Shown: in pieces, positions 16,746 through 24,882 of the stretch
Numbering within the stretch: position 1 is the first letter of the stretch
Layout of the letters: each line of letters starts with the position of its first letter
Assembly (NCBI GenBank): GCA_020634215.1
Contig: JACKCD010000047.1
Coordinates: 1-48,996, forward strand
From: Ardenticatenaceae bacterium
Lineage (GTDB): Bacteria; Chloroflexota; Anaerolineae; Promineifilales; Promineifilaceae
Reading direction: 5' to 3'
DNA length: 48,996 bases
Made by a program: the position numbers and the translations under genes
The notes under the pieces: generated by a model
Database searches by the model: none
Told to the model about the DNA's origin: nothing
The model's input: only the letters and a program-made list of their open reading frames with translations

Positions 16746-17690
16746 ATGATTATGGATATGCAATTGCTCGAAAAAGGATTGAGCGCTGTTGAAGAAGCGA
16801 TGATGGCTATCGTAGACAGCGATGTCAACGTTTTATATGATGCCAGCGAGCACATTTTGTCGTCTGGAGGCAAGCGCGTCCGGCCACGGGTCGCTTTTCT
16901 TGCCTATTTGGCGGCAGGGGGCAACGAGATTGAGCAGGTTGTGCCAATGGCAACGGCCGTTGAGATGGTACACACGGCCACGCTTGTTCACGATGACATT
17001 AATGACCACAGCGTGCTGCGGCGCGGCCGGCCGACCGTCCACTCCATTTGGGGGCGCACCTTTGCCCTGCTCACCGGCGACTACCTTTTTGCTAAGGTGT
17101 ACCAAATGATGGCTCCCTACGGCTCGCGCCAAAATGTGATTATGTCAAATGCCTGCACCCGGCTGGTGGAAGGGGAAACGCTGCAAGCGACGGCCGCCAA
17201 AGCGGGTGAGATGGATCAGGAAACGTACAAAGAGGTGATCAGCCGCAAGACGGCCAGCTTGTTTGAAGCCGCTGCCCGCATGGGGGCGATTCAGGCCGGG
17301 GCTGATGAAGCGTTGGAGAACGCTCTGGCAGAGTATGCCTACAATTTGGGGCTGACGTTCCAAATTGTGGATGACATTCTTGACATTATTGGCGACCCGG
17401 AAACGATGGGCAAGCCGATTGGCACCGATGTGAGCCAGGGGCGCGGGGTGATGGTGGCGCAAAATGGTCATGCGGCGGAGATGGTGTTGGAAGAAACGGC
17501 CGTTTCTGCTCCCAACTCCGTCGAACAAATGATCAACGACCTGCGTGAATCGGGAGCGGTGCAGCTTGCCCGCTTCCAGGCACAGCGGGTGGCGCAGCGA
17601 GCGCGTGAGGCTTTAACGGCCGTTCCCCCCTCCCCCGCCCGTGACGAAATGGAAGATTTGATCGAACAAGTCCTCAACCGAGACAGCTAG
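16746..17690 (+). CDS. Polyprenyl (all-trans) diphosphate synthase
   Basis: A 314-residue trans-isoprenyl diphosphate synthase, which elongates an allylic diphosphate with isopentenyl diphosphate to make a long chain, probably for menaquinone or another quinone tail. The GGKRVRPR motif, the first Asp-rich motif LVHDDINDHSVLRRGRPT and the second Asp-rich motif FQIVDDILDIIGDPE are all intact. The product length cannot be read safely from sequence. The start could be ATG 16746 or ATG 16752; an AAGG is 9 bases before the latter. It is transcribed from the promoter at 16669 and ends with AACGGCCGTT copies at 17495 and 17615. Confidence 0.92.
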   Translation: MIMDMQLLEKGLSAVEEAMMAIVDSDVNVLYDASEHILSSGGKRVRPRVAFLAYLAAGGNEIEQVVPMATAVEMVHTATLVHDDINDHSVLRRGRPTVHSIWGRTFALLTGDYLFAKVYQMMAPYGSRQNVIMSNACTRLVEGETLQATAAKAGEMDQETYKEVISRKTASLFEAAARMGAIQAGADEALENALAEYAYNLGLTFQIVDDILDIIGDPETMGKPIGTDVSQGRGVMVAQNGHAAEMVLEETAVSAPNSVEQMINDLRESGAVQLARFQAQRVAQRAREALTAVPPSPARDEMEDLIEQVLNRDS

Positions 17691-17709
17691 GAGCCTATCA
17701 GAAAAAGAA

Positions 17710-17811
17710 AATGGCATCGCGAATAACGCGGATCAGAACGGATTTTCGCGGATAAAACAAGAAAAATCCGTATGAATCTGCCAAAATCCGCGTCATCCGC
17801 GATGCTATTCT
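17710..17811. repeat. Dispersed CGCGGAT-rich inverted repeat, copy 1
   Basis: The ends GCATCGCGAATAACGCGGAT and ATCCGCGTCATCCGCGATGC are inverted copies matching at about 18 of 20 positions. The interior holds further ATCCG/CGGAT words. A second copy is at 24797-24882. The rest of the 17691-18006 spacer holds the hairpin at 17906-17945 and a stretch with no gene. Confidence 0.7.
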
Positions 17812-17905
17812 AGCTTCTTCGACAAACTGCTAGGAATTGTGAATTAGCTGCGGGCAAACACAGACAAACGCGAATTGATAGTTGCGAATTTACGATGAGC
17901 GCGAT

Positions 17906-17945
17906 AAAACACGAATGGGTTCTCAAACTCGTTCGTGTTTTTGTT
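17906..17945 (+). terminator. Hairpin with T-run, possible terminator
   Basis: AAAACACGAA (17906-17915) pairs perfectly with TTCGTGTTTT (17932-17941), and T residues follow. It is about 215 bases past the polyprenyl synthase stop and before the phosphoesterase gene. Confidence 0.5.
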
Positions 17946-18006
17946 ACCCTTGCACCATGCGGGTACAAAAAGGTAATTGGACGTATGCAATACGCCCGAT
18001 AAAGGT

Positions 18007-18777
18007 ATGAACAAAATGCGCGTTGCAATTTTTTCTGATGTCCACGGCAATCTGACGGCACTGGAAGCGGTGCTAAACGACATTGCCACACAGCAGGTAG
18101 ACCAGGTGCTATTTGCCGGGGATTTATGCCTGATTGGGCCACGCCCAGCAGAATGTTTGCAGTGGGTGAAGGCGGCAAGGATTGCCAGCGTGTATGGCAA
18201 CACCGACGACTGGATTTTGCGGCGGCAAAAGCCGCCAGAGCGGCTGCAGGCACTGTGTGACTGGACGCTGGCGCAGTTGAGCGAAGTGGAACGGGTATGG
18301 CTAACGGCCGTTCCTTTCTCCCATCGCCTTTCCCCCACCGCCAACCTCGCTGACGACCTGCTGGTCGTCCACGCCAACCCCCACGATGTCAACCAGCTTG
18401 TCTTCCCGCCGGAAAGCGAGCAGCAGGCCCGATACGGCCAGGTGCGGCAAACGGATGGGGCGTTGGCAGAATTATTGGCGGGTGCTGTTGGCACAACGGC
18501 CGTTATTGCCTACGGCCATCTCCACGTCCCCAGCATTCGGCAAGTCAATGGGGTCACGCTGGTCAACATCAGCTCCGTCAACATGGCCGGCGATGGCGAC
18601 CCCCGCGCCAAATACGGGCTGCTGGAATGGGACGGCCAACAGTGGCACGCCCAGCACCGCCGCGTTGCCTGGGATGCCGAGGCCGAAATAGATGCCTATC
18701 GCCAGGCACAGCCACCCGGCTGGGAAAATTTTGTCATCTTACTAAAACAACATGATTGTATTCCCCAACAGGTGTAA
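18007..18777 (+). CDS. Calcineurin-like metallophosphoesterase
   Basis: About 256 residues of the YfcE/DR1281-like metallophosphoesterase family. Metal-binding motifs are in order: FSDVHGNLTALEAVL (D and H), FAGDLCLIGP (GD), VYGNTDDW (GN), VVHANPHD (H) and YGHLHVPSIR (GHxH). All dimetal ligands seem present, so it should be an active phosphatase or phosphodiesterase; the substrate cannot be inferred. The start is either ATG 18007 or ATG 18016. The second has AAAGG 10 bases upstream and gives the family-like start MRVAIFSDVHGN. AACGGCCGTT is present at 18303 and 18495. Confidence 0.88.
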   Translation: MNKMRVAIFSDVHGNLTALEAVLNDIATQQVDQVLFAGDLCLIGPRPAECLQWVKAARIASVYGNTDDWILRRQKPPERLQALCDWTLAQLSEVERVWLTAVPFSHRLSPTANLADDLLVVHANPHDVNQLVFPPESEQQARYGQVRQTDGALAELLAGAVGTTAVIAYGHLHVPSIRQVNGVTLVNISSVNMAGDGDPRAKYGLLEWDGQQWHAQHRRVAWDAEAEIDAYRQAQPPGWENFVILLKQHDCIPQQV

Positions 18778-18804
18778 TTATTTTAACCTTCTGGCAAACA
18801 AAAA

Positions 18805-20214
18805 ATGAAGAGTGATTTCTTACCAAGTTTTATAAAGCTTGAAGATGTTGAAAACCTACAATCAGGCACTTTTGAATTGTATTGTCCGTCAATGCAATTA
18901 GAAGCAACCGATCTTGGCGGGAAAAGCCAAGTTTATACTGGCCCTGGCCTAATAAAACAAGATAGTAATAGACAACTTTGCTTCACCATTTTTGCCGATG
19001 AAAAAGTAGGGCAAGAAGAAATACTTAGGCGATGGTCACGTCATAAGTCGGGCAAAATCATTCCTGAGAGTGAAATTTTTTCTTTGACTGCAATAGACTT
19101 TCAGAAACGATTATGGACAAGTAACAGAGTTTTTCCTTCTTTTAACCATACACACCCAGAAAAAACCTTATGTCAAGGATTATGTCCCAAACTTATCTGC
19201 AAGCAAAAAAAACGCAATATCTCTGAGCAAATAGCTTATGAAATTGTGTTATTTGAAAAGCTTTTGTTTCCAACAAATCGCATCACAAAAGTGGAAACTA
19301 TTGCTAATAACCAAACGACGTATACATTGAACAATGACATTTTGCATTTCCAGTCATTAGGTTTTGATTTTTTGCTTCAAAAGAGGATGGACAAAATTAC
19401 AATTGTGCAGGCAAAAACAAACAACAGCTTCCAAGATAAGCATCTTGAGGCACGAATTCTTGAAGCTTTACAATTCGTCTTTGGTCGGGAAATCAAATGG
19501 GGGATTATACTAAAAAATCTTTCTGACTCGGTTGAGACCATTATGGAAACAACACACATCAATTCAGAAATGGGAAACATAGACCCTCCGTTAAACCTAA
19601 ACACAGCCAATAATCAAGCCTTTACTGATCTGTTTGGCAAGTATTTTACTTTCATTACTTCATCATATCAGGGTCAGGGCTACCACATTATTTCTAGTCA
19701 TATTCGCCGTGTTTGTCGCAGCAGCACAAGCATTATCAATACTCGACTTCTAATTTTAACAACGGCAATTGAAGGCATTCTAAAACAGATTCATGTGGAA
19801 TATCCAAATGAATCTACTCAAACCGAGTCTATCAAACATCTTCAAGAATACATTAAAAAATGGAAGGGATCCGATCCCCTTAAAAACCAAGTGCTTAACT
19901 ATCTGAACCAGTTTGATAAGCCAAGTGCCAGAAAGCAATTAAAATACTTACAAAAATTGGGGGTTACACAAAAAAGACACGTTGATGCTTGGTATAAGCA
20001 CAGAAATATAGCAGCTCACAGTGATTCACTTGAAGAAATAGACATTCAAACTTTAGCAACAGAACACGCTGCCATCTTAGTTCTTATGTACCAATTAATT
20101 TTCTACCTCATTGGTTACAAAGGTATCCATACAGATTACTCGGAATTAGGATGGCCTGAAAAAATCTACAATATCTCCAACGCATCAACCGTCAAACAGG
20201 ATAATCCTTCATGA
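18805..20214 (+). CDS. ApeA-like HEPN-domain protein (candidate defence RNase)
   Basis: A 469-residue protein, markedly AT-richer than all neighbours and without any AACGGCCGTT. I see a beta-rich N-terminus (SGTFELYCPSMQLEA..., FTIFADEK) and a helical C-terminus that ends with WYKHRNIAAHSD and then LATEHAAILVLMYQLIFYLIGYKG. R400-N-I-A-A-H405 is the R-X4-H signature of HEPN ribonucleases with the usual polar residue after Arg. An N-terminal beta domain followed by a C-terminal HEPN domain ending near IGYxG matches the ApeA-type architecture known from anti-phage screens; that match is from memory of the family. Its stop overlaps the next start (ATGA). Foreign composition and motif suggest an acquired RNA-cleaving effector; an inactive domain-only homologue is the alternative. 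Confidence 0.7.
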   Translation: MKSDFLPSFIKLEDVENLQSGTFELYCPSMQLEATDLGGKSQVYTGPGLIKQDSNRQLCFTIFADEKVGQEEILRRWSRHKSGKIIPESEIFSLTAIDFQKRLWTSNRVFPSFNHTHPEKTLCQGLCPKLICKQKKRNISEQIAYEIVLFEKLLFPTNRITKVETIANNQTTYTLNNDILHFQSLGFDFLLQKRMDKITIVQAKTNNSFQDKHLEARILEALQFVFGREIKWGIILKNLSDSVETIMETTHINSEMGNIDPPLNLNTANNQAFTDLFGKYFTFITSSYQGQGYHIISSHIRRVCRSSTSIINTRLLILTTAIEGILKQIHVEYPNESTQTESIKHLQEYIKKWKGSDPLKNQVLNYLNQFDKPSARKQLKYLQKLGVTQKRHVDAWYKHRNIAAHSDSLEEIDIQTLATEHAAILVLMYQLIFYLIGYKGIHTDYSELGWPEKIYNISNASTVKQDNPS

Positions 20215-21104
20215 CCACAGACAGCTTCAAATTCCTGCCGCGCATGATTGCGGCGCTGTACACCGCCACGGATCGAGAGCCCGAATTGCCGATTCCGTGG
20301 ACACCGCTGGCCAAGCCATTGGCCGAATGCCGGTTTAGCCTGCTGACGACGGGGGGGCTGTATGTGCGGGGGGAACAACGGCCGTTTAACCTGAACCGTG
20401 AACGCGCCGAACCGACCTGGGGCGACCCCGATTTTCGCGCCATCCCCACCCCCGCGCAGGCGGGGGCTACCCCACCTACCGCCATTGCCGCCGAACATTT
20501 GCACATCAACACCCGCTTTGTGGAGGAAGATGTCAACGTGCTACTGCCGCTGACCCGCTTTCAGGAGTTGGCCGCCAACGGCACCATTAGCGGCCTGGCC
20601 CCCACGGCCTACTCGCTGATGGGGTTTCAGGGGTTTCCGCCGGATATGACGGGGTGGTTGCAAACGGCCGTTCCCGCCATCACCGCCCAACTCAAACAAG
20701 AGGAAATAGATTGCCTGCTCCTCACCCCCGCCTGACCCGACTGCGCCATGAACGTGCCCGTGTTGGCACGCGCCTTTGAAGCCGCCGGAATCAGCACCGT
20801 TTTAGTAACCATGATGCCCTATTGGGCCGAAAAAACCGGCACCCCACGCACTCTTGGCGTGGAATTTCCCTTCGGCCAAACGCTGGGACAACCCCATGAC
20901 GTGGCGCAACAGCAGCGCGTCATCGCCGCCACGCTTGATCTGCTGGCAACGGCCACCGAACCCGGCACCATCGCCCACTTGGACGAACAGTGGCCGATTG
21001 AGCAAAAAACCGCCTACAAAGCGTGGCAGCCCAGCGAACCTTCCCCCATCATCGCCCACCTCGCCCCGCGCATCCGCGACATCATGCGGCAGAGCCGACA
21101 GTAA
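20211..21104 (+). CDS. GrdB-family (glycine/sarcosine/betaine reductase selenoprotein B-like) protein, in-frame TGA as selenocysteine
   Basis: Two frames that agree in phase are separated only by TGA at 20733-20735 (codon 175). Read through, the 297-residue product is a continuous member of the GrdB/PrdB-like family: PWTPLAKPLAECRFSLLTTGGLYV, HLHINTRFVEEDVNVLLPLTRFQELA, LAPTAYSLMGFQG, then CLLLTPA-U-PDCAMNVP, ARAFEAAGISTVL, and FPFGQTLGQP near the end. Relatives have C-x-x-C at this site, so the TGA sits exactly on the first redox residue, giving U-P-D-C. A hairpin with SECIS-like geometry follows. This family carries out reductive chemistry via a thiol/selenol; the substrate here is unknown. 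If selenocysteine machinery is absent from the genome, the gene would instead be a nonsense pseudogene. Confidence 0.82.
20733..20773 (+). promoter_or_regulatory. Candidate bacterial SECIS element
   Basis: Starting at the TGA codon, the message can form a perfect 6-bp apical stem, CGTGCC (20753-20758) with GGCACG (20765-20770), and a 6-base loop CGTGTT. The loop starts 23 bases after the TGA and has G in its second position, within the usual bacterial SECIS limits (loop about 16-37 bases from UGA, G in the first two loop positions). A lower GCG/CGC pairing can extend it. Confidence 0.6.
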
Positions 21105-21106
21105 AA

Positions 21107-21161
21107 CAGAGATTAGAGATTGGAGATTGGTGAAGGTTCATAATCACCAATCTCCAATCTC
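21107..21161. repeat. Heptad hairpin repeat, family GGAGATT
   Basis: Arms AGAGATTAGAGATTGGAGAT and ACCAATCTCCAATCTCTA flank a short loop. It lies between the convergent selenoprotein-like gene (+) and the NmrA-like gene (-), where it could serve as a terminator. Confidence 0.85.
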
Positions 21162-21184
21162 TATTTTTACAACACTTTCACAAG

Positions 21185-22051
21185 TCAAACTCCGTCAGCC
21201 GAGACATCTTGCACAGCTACAAATTCCGCCAGTGATGTTGGCTCGCGCCGCAAAAGCTGGCGCAACACAAACGGGTTGCCAACCAGCCCGTAGTTGGCGT
21301 AGTAGACAAACATCCGCCGCAGTGTGTCTATGGCATATGGTGACAGCCCGGCGGCTTCGGCTCCGGCTTGCCATTCGTCCAGCGGAATTTCTTTGAATTG
21401 GACAAGGCGATTAAGATGGGTAGCGAGGGTGTGGGAAACGGCCGTTTGTGTCAACCCCACTGTCCCCACCAGTTCATACGTCCCCCCCGCCAATTCCGGC
21501 TCCGTTAGCACCCGCGCCGCCGCCGCCGCCACATCATGCAAATCCACCAAACTCAGCCGCGTCGCCGCCGGATACGGCACCGCATACACCCCCTCATCCA
21601 CAATCCGTTGCCACCCTGCCAGCAAATTTTGCATATAAGCCGTCGGCTGCAAAACCGTCGTGGCAATCCCCGACTCAAACAGCAGTTCCTCCACCCGCAG
21701 CTTATTCCAATGGTGCGGCATTCCTTCCGTTTGTGGGTGCAGCACTGAATGATAGACAATGTGGCTGACCCCTGCCGCCCGCGCCGCCACCACCAGCCAA
21801 CGGCCGATTTTCACCTCATCCGGGTGCATATTGGGGCAAATATGGTAAACGCTCGCCACCCCTGCCAACGCCCCCGCATAAACCGACGGGTCGGCTATGT
21901 CACCCACCACTACATCAGCTGCACCTGCTTCACGGAGAATGGCAGCCTGTTCCGGCCGGCGCACCCACCCCCGCACCGCCGCCCCCCACGCGACTAACGC
22001 CTGCATCACTGCCCGCCCTGTTTTTCCCGCTGCACCCGTCACTAAAATCAT
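21185..22051 (-). CDS. NmrA-like NAD(P)-binding oxidoreductase
   Basis: A 288-residue atypical short-chain reductase. The Rossmann nucleotide loop ILVTGAAGKTGRAVMQAL is at the start, RGWVRRPEQ follows the second strand, and VVVGDIADPSVYAGALAGV fits the next. The Y-x-x-x-K pair is replaced by HSVLHPQTEGMPHHWNKLRVEELL, typical of NmrA/HSCARG-like members that bind NAD(P) and may act as redox sensors or as reductases. The C-terminal half (EIPLDEWQAGAEAAGLSPYA) matches the substrate domain of this group. It is a single gene on the minus strand between two GGAGATT hairpins. Confidence 0.88.
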   Translation of the reverse strand: MILVTGAAGKTGRAVMQALVAWGAAVRGWVRRPEQAAILREAGAADVVVGDIADPSVYAGALAGVASVYHICPNMHPDEVKIGRWLVVAARAAGVSHIVYHSVLHPQTEGMPHHWNKLRVEELLFESGIATTVLQPTAYMQNLLAGWQRIVDEGVYAVPYPAATRLSLVDLHDVAAAAARVLTEPELAGGTYELVGTVGLTQTAVSHTLATHLNRLVQFKEIPLDEWQAGAEAAGLSPYAIDTLRRMFVYYANYGLVGNPFVLRQLLRREPTSLAEFVAVQDVSADGV

Positions 22052-22062
22052 CGTTTAGCACC

Positions 22063-22116
22063 TTGAGATTGGAGATTAGAGATTCAAAATCTCCAATCGC
22101 TAATCCCCAATCTCCC
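22063..22116. repeat. Heptad hairpin repeat, family GGAGATT
   Basis: TGAGATTGGAGATTAGAGAT faces AATCTCCAATCGCTAATCCC. It lies directly upstream of the NmrA-like gene and upstream of the nitrilase promoter region, in a divergent spacer. Confidence 0.85.
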
Positions 22117-22161
22117 TTCAAATACACAACACCGCAAATGGGCAAAACTGCCCCATCTCGT

Positions 22162-22167
22162 TATAAT
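22162..22167 (+). promoter_or_regulatory. Possible -10 box for the amidase gene
   Basis: A perfect TATAAT lies ~63 bases before ATG 22230. The -35 region at the right distance (TGGGCA at 22139-22144) is weak, so this is only a candidate. Confidence 0.4.
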
Positions 22168-22229
22168 GAATCCACAAAGGCAAAGCAGCATACACGACCA
22201 TCTAAACAATGGCAAACAGGAGGAAGGAA

Positions 22230-23099
22230 ATGCCCCGTATTGTTCGCGCAGCTTTATTGCAAGCAAGCTGGACCGGTGATCCAGAGACGATGATTGCCAA
22301 ACATGAGGCGTATGCCCGCGAGGCGGCCAACCAGGGAGCGCAAGTGATGTGCTTCCAGGAGCTATTCAACGGCCCCTACTTCTGCCAGGTGCAAGACCGC
22401 CAATTTTTTGCCCACACCGAGCCAATCCCCGATGGCCCCACCACCCAACGGATGCAGGCACTAGCCCAAGAAACGGGCATGGTGTTGATTGTGCCAATGT
22501 ATGAAGCTGATGGCCCCGGCATTTATTACAATACGGCGGCAGTGATTGACGCCGACGGCCGTTATCTGGGCAAATACCGCAAAACCCACCTGCCCCACCA
22601 GCCCGGCTTTTGGGAAAAATATTATTTTCGCCCCGGCAATTTGGGGTATCCGGTGTTTGAAACGGCCGTTGGCAAAATCGGCGTCTACATCTGCTACGAC
22701 CGCCACTTTCCCGAAGGGGCGCGGATGCTGGGGCTACACGGAGCCGAAATCGTCTTCATTCCCTCCGCCACCTCACGCGGGCTGTCGCAGCATTTGTGGT
22801 GCATTGAGCAAACCGGCCACGCCATCGCCAATGGCTACTTTGTCGGAACCATCAACCGGGTCGGCGTTGAGCCGCTGGGCGACAATGATTTTTACGGCCA
22901 AAGCTACTTTTGCACCCCACGCGGCGAATTTGTCACCACCCTCGGCGACCGCAGCGACCTGCCGGGGCAAGGGGATGCCTATAACGAAGAACTCATCGTC
23001 CGTGACCTCAACCTCGACCTCATCCGCGAAGTCCGCGACACCTGGCCCTTCTACCGCGACCGCCGGCCGGATATGTACGAGAAGATTGTGAATCCATGA
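22230..23099 (+). CDS. Nitrilase-superfamily amidase, probable beta-ureidopropionase/N-carbamoyl amidohydrolase
   Basis: About 289 residues with the nitrilase catalytic triad: Glu in FQELFNGPYFC, Lys in YRKTHLPHQPGFWEKYYF, and Cys in VYICYDRHFPEGAR. The CN-hydrolase segments around these and the TRSNRVG-like TINRVGVEP fit N-carbamoylputrescine amidase or beta-ureidopropionase. The next gene is dihydropyrimidinase, so the likely substrate is N-carbamoyl-beta-alanine or -aminoisobutyrate, the last step of reductive pyrimidine breakdown. ATG 22230 is chosen because a perfect AGGAGG (22218-22223) stands 6 bases upstream; the in-frame ATG at 22209 would place that site inside the gene. Confidence 0.9.
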   Translation: MPRIVRAALLQASWTGDPETMIAKHEAYAREAANQGAQVMCFQELFNGPYFCQVQDRQFFAHTEPIPDGPTTQRMQALAQETGMVLIVPMYEADGPGIYYNTAAVIDADGRYLGKYRKTHLPHQPGFWEKYYFRPGNLGYPVFETAVGKIGVYICYDRHFPEGARMLGLHGAEIVFIPSATSRGLSQHLWCIEQTGHAIANGYFVGTINRVGVEPLGDNDFYGQSYFCTPRGEFVTTLGDRSDLPGQGDAYNEELIVRDLNLDLIREVRDTWPFYRDRRPDMYEKIVNP

Positions 23100-23100
23100 C

Positions 23101-23183
23101 TTAGTAATCAGTAATCGGTGATCAGTAATCAGTTATCAGTGGCACTGATAACTGATTACTGATTACTGTTTACCGATTACTGC
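23101..23183. repeat. Heptad hairpin repeat, family GGTAATC
   Basis: AGTAATCAGTAATCGGTGAT and further units face ACTGATTACTGATTACTGTT units around a short loop. It fills the nitrilase-dihydropyrimidinase spacer inside what should be one operon, leaving a short AAAAGAGGCAAC leader for the next gene. Confidence 0.85.
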
Positions 23184-23198
23184 CAAAAAAGAGGCAAC

Positions 23199-24605
23199 AT
23201 GCGTACCCTCATCAAAAACGGCACTTTGGTCAGCGCCAGCGACACCGTGGTGGCTGACATGATGATTGAAAATGGCAAAATTGCCCTGATTGGGCAAGAC
23301 ATGTGGGACGATGATGCGGAAACGATTGATGCCAGCGGCAAGCTGCTGCTGCCGGGCGGCATTGATGTCCACACCCACCTCGACCTTCCCTTTGGCGGCA
23401 CTGTCTCTTCCGATGACTTTTTTACCGGCCACCGGGCGGCGGCGTTTGGTGGCACCACCACCCATCTGGATTTTGTGATTCAGCCCATCGGTGGGTCACT
23501 CCACGACGGCATTGCGGCGTGGCACGCGAAGGCCGACAGCAAGGCCGCCATTGACTACGGCTTCCACATCGCCATCACCGATTTGCGCGACGATGTGATG
23601 GCGGAAATTCCCAGCGTTGTAGATGAGGGAATTACCAGTTTGAAGCTGTTTATGGCCTACAAGGGGGTGTTCCAGATTGACGACACGACCCTATTCCGCG
23701 CCATGAACGTGGCCGCCAAACACGGGCTGCTGATTATGGTCCACGCCGAAAACGGGGACGTGGTGGCGGAATTGACCAGCCAACTGCTGGCCGAAGGCAA
23801 AACGGCCCCCAAATACCACGCCACCTCGCGCCCGGCCATTGCCGAAGCGGAGGCAACGGGGCGGGCGGTGGCGATGGCGGGGATTAGCGGCGCGGCGCTC
23901 TATGTGGTGCATATGACGTGCGAGGAGGCGGTGGAGCAGCTTGTGCTGGGGCGGCAGAAGGGGTTTCGCGTGATGGGCGAAACCTGCACCCAATACATGT
24001 TTATTTTTGCGGAAGATTTGGCAAAGCCGGGGTTTGAGGGAGCCAAGTTTGTTTGCTCGCCGCCGGTGCGCCGGCCGAAAGATGCCCCGGTGCTGTGGCG
24101 GTCGCTGGCGAACAATACGCTGCAGGTGGTATCAACCGATCACTGTCCGTTTTGGTATGAGGGGGGGATAAACGGCCGTTTACCCGGCAAAGAACTCGGC
24201 CGCGCCAGCTTTGACAAAATCCCCAACGGGATGCCCGGCATCGAAGACCGCATGGCCGTCATGTGGCACCACGGAGTGAATGGCGGTCGGCTAACCCCCA
24301 ACCGCTTTGTCGAAATCACCAGCACCAACCCCGCCAAAATCTTTGGCCTCTACCCGCAAAAAGGCACCCTCAGCGTGGGGGCCGATGCCGATATTTTGCT
24401 GTGGGACCCCAACCACGAACATACGATTAGCGCCGCCACCCACCACATGAACACCGACTACAACGTCTATGAAGGGATGACGGTGCGCGGCTGGCCGACG
24501 CAGGTGCTGCTGCGTGGGGAGCTGATTGTGGATGGGGAACGGTGGTTGGGGCAAGCGGGAAACGGCCGTTTTCTCCGTAGACGGCCGTTTGCCGAGGTAC
24601 TGTAA
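23199..24605 (+). CDS. hydA: Dihydropyrimidinase (D-hydantoinase type)
   Basis: A 468-residue cyclic amidohydrolase. It opens dihydrouracil or dihydrothymine (or 5-substituted hydantoins) to the N-carbamoyl acid, which the upstream amidase can finish. Two-metal ligands are visible: HTHLD near residue 58, the carboxylated Lys in SLKLFMAYKG, His in MVHAENGD and VVHMTCEEA, and Asp in STDHCPF. The sequence around GINGRLPGKELGRASF and SFDKIPNGMPGIEDR is typical of the hydantoinase clade. Three copies of the palindrome core lie in the last 450 bp, two within 30 bp near the C-terminus, outside the conserved domain. SD-like GAGGCAAC precedes the ATG. Confidence 0.94.
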   Translation: MRTLIKNGTLVSASDTVVADMMIENGKIALIGQDMWDDDAETIDASGKLLLPGGIDVHTHLDLPFGGTVSSDDFFTGHRAAAFGGTTTHLDFVIQPIGGSLHDGIAAWHAKADSKAAIDYGFHIAITDLRDDVMAEIPSVVDEGITSLKLFMAYKGVFQIDDTTLFRAMNVAAKHGLLIMVHAENGDVVAELTSQLLAEGKTAPKYHATSRPAIAEAEATGRAVAMAGISGAALYVVHMTCEEAVEQLVLGRQKGFRVMGETCTQYMFIFAEDLAKPGFEGAKFVCSPPVRRPKDAPVLWRSLANNTLQVVSTDHCPFWYEGGINGRLPGKELGRASFDKIPNGMPGIEDRMAVMWHHGVNGGRLTPNRFVEITSTNPAKIFGLYPQKGTLSVGADADILLWDPNHEHTISAATHHMNTDYNVYEGMTVRGWPTQVLLRGELIVDGERWLGQAGNGRFLRRRPFAEVL

Positions 24606-24606
24606 C

Positions 24607-24861
24607 ATGATTTCAGATAGCAAAGATGCTGAATGGCAGCAACACCAGTGGCAAGCATTGGCAAAGGCACGACAGCTTCGTGAACAACTGGCAGCTCATG
24701 GGCTATTCTTTGATTCAACCAAGATGTTACAAGAGGTGCGTGAGGAACGTTTGGAAGAACTGTTAAGTACCTGCCTCCAAACAAAAAATAGCAACACGGG
24801 TGACGCGGATCAGGACGGATTGAACGGATCAGAAAAAAATATCCGCAAGAATCCGGTTTAA
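24607..24861 (+). CDS. Small hypothetical protein, C-terminus encoded by a dispersed repeat
   Basis: An 84-residue reading frame that starts one base after the dihydropyrimidinase stop. The first ~60 residues are highly charged and helical (EWQQHQWQALAKARQLREQL, LQEVREERLEELLS), which looks like a genuine small protein. The last ~25 residues (NTGDADQDGLNGSEKNI...) are the translation of the CGCGGAT dispersed repeat, so the original end has probably been replaced. I recognise no family. It could be a small partner of the pathway or a degraded gene. Confidence 0.5.
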   Translation: MISDSKDAEWQQHQWQALAKARQLREQLAAHGLFFDSTKMLQEVREERLEELLSTCLQTKNSNTGDADQDGLNGSEKNIRKNPV

Positions 24862-24882
24862 ATCCGCGTCATCCGCGCATCT
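24797..24882. repeat. Dispersed CGCGGAT-rich inverted repeat, copy 2
   Basis: ACGGGTGACGCGGATCAGGA at the left and AATCCGCGTCATCCGCGCAT at the right form inverted ends, related to copy 1 at 17710-17811. It overlaps the end of the small upstream frame and stops directly at the ATG of the ABC permease, supplying that gene's leader. Confidence 0.7.

Noticed and set aside
20733..20735. Reassignment of TGA as a sense codon in this genome
   Set aside because: TGA ends thyA and several other genes at the expected family C-terminus, so it is a normal stop here.
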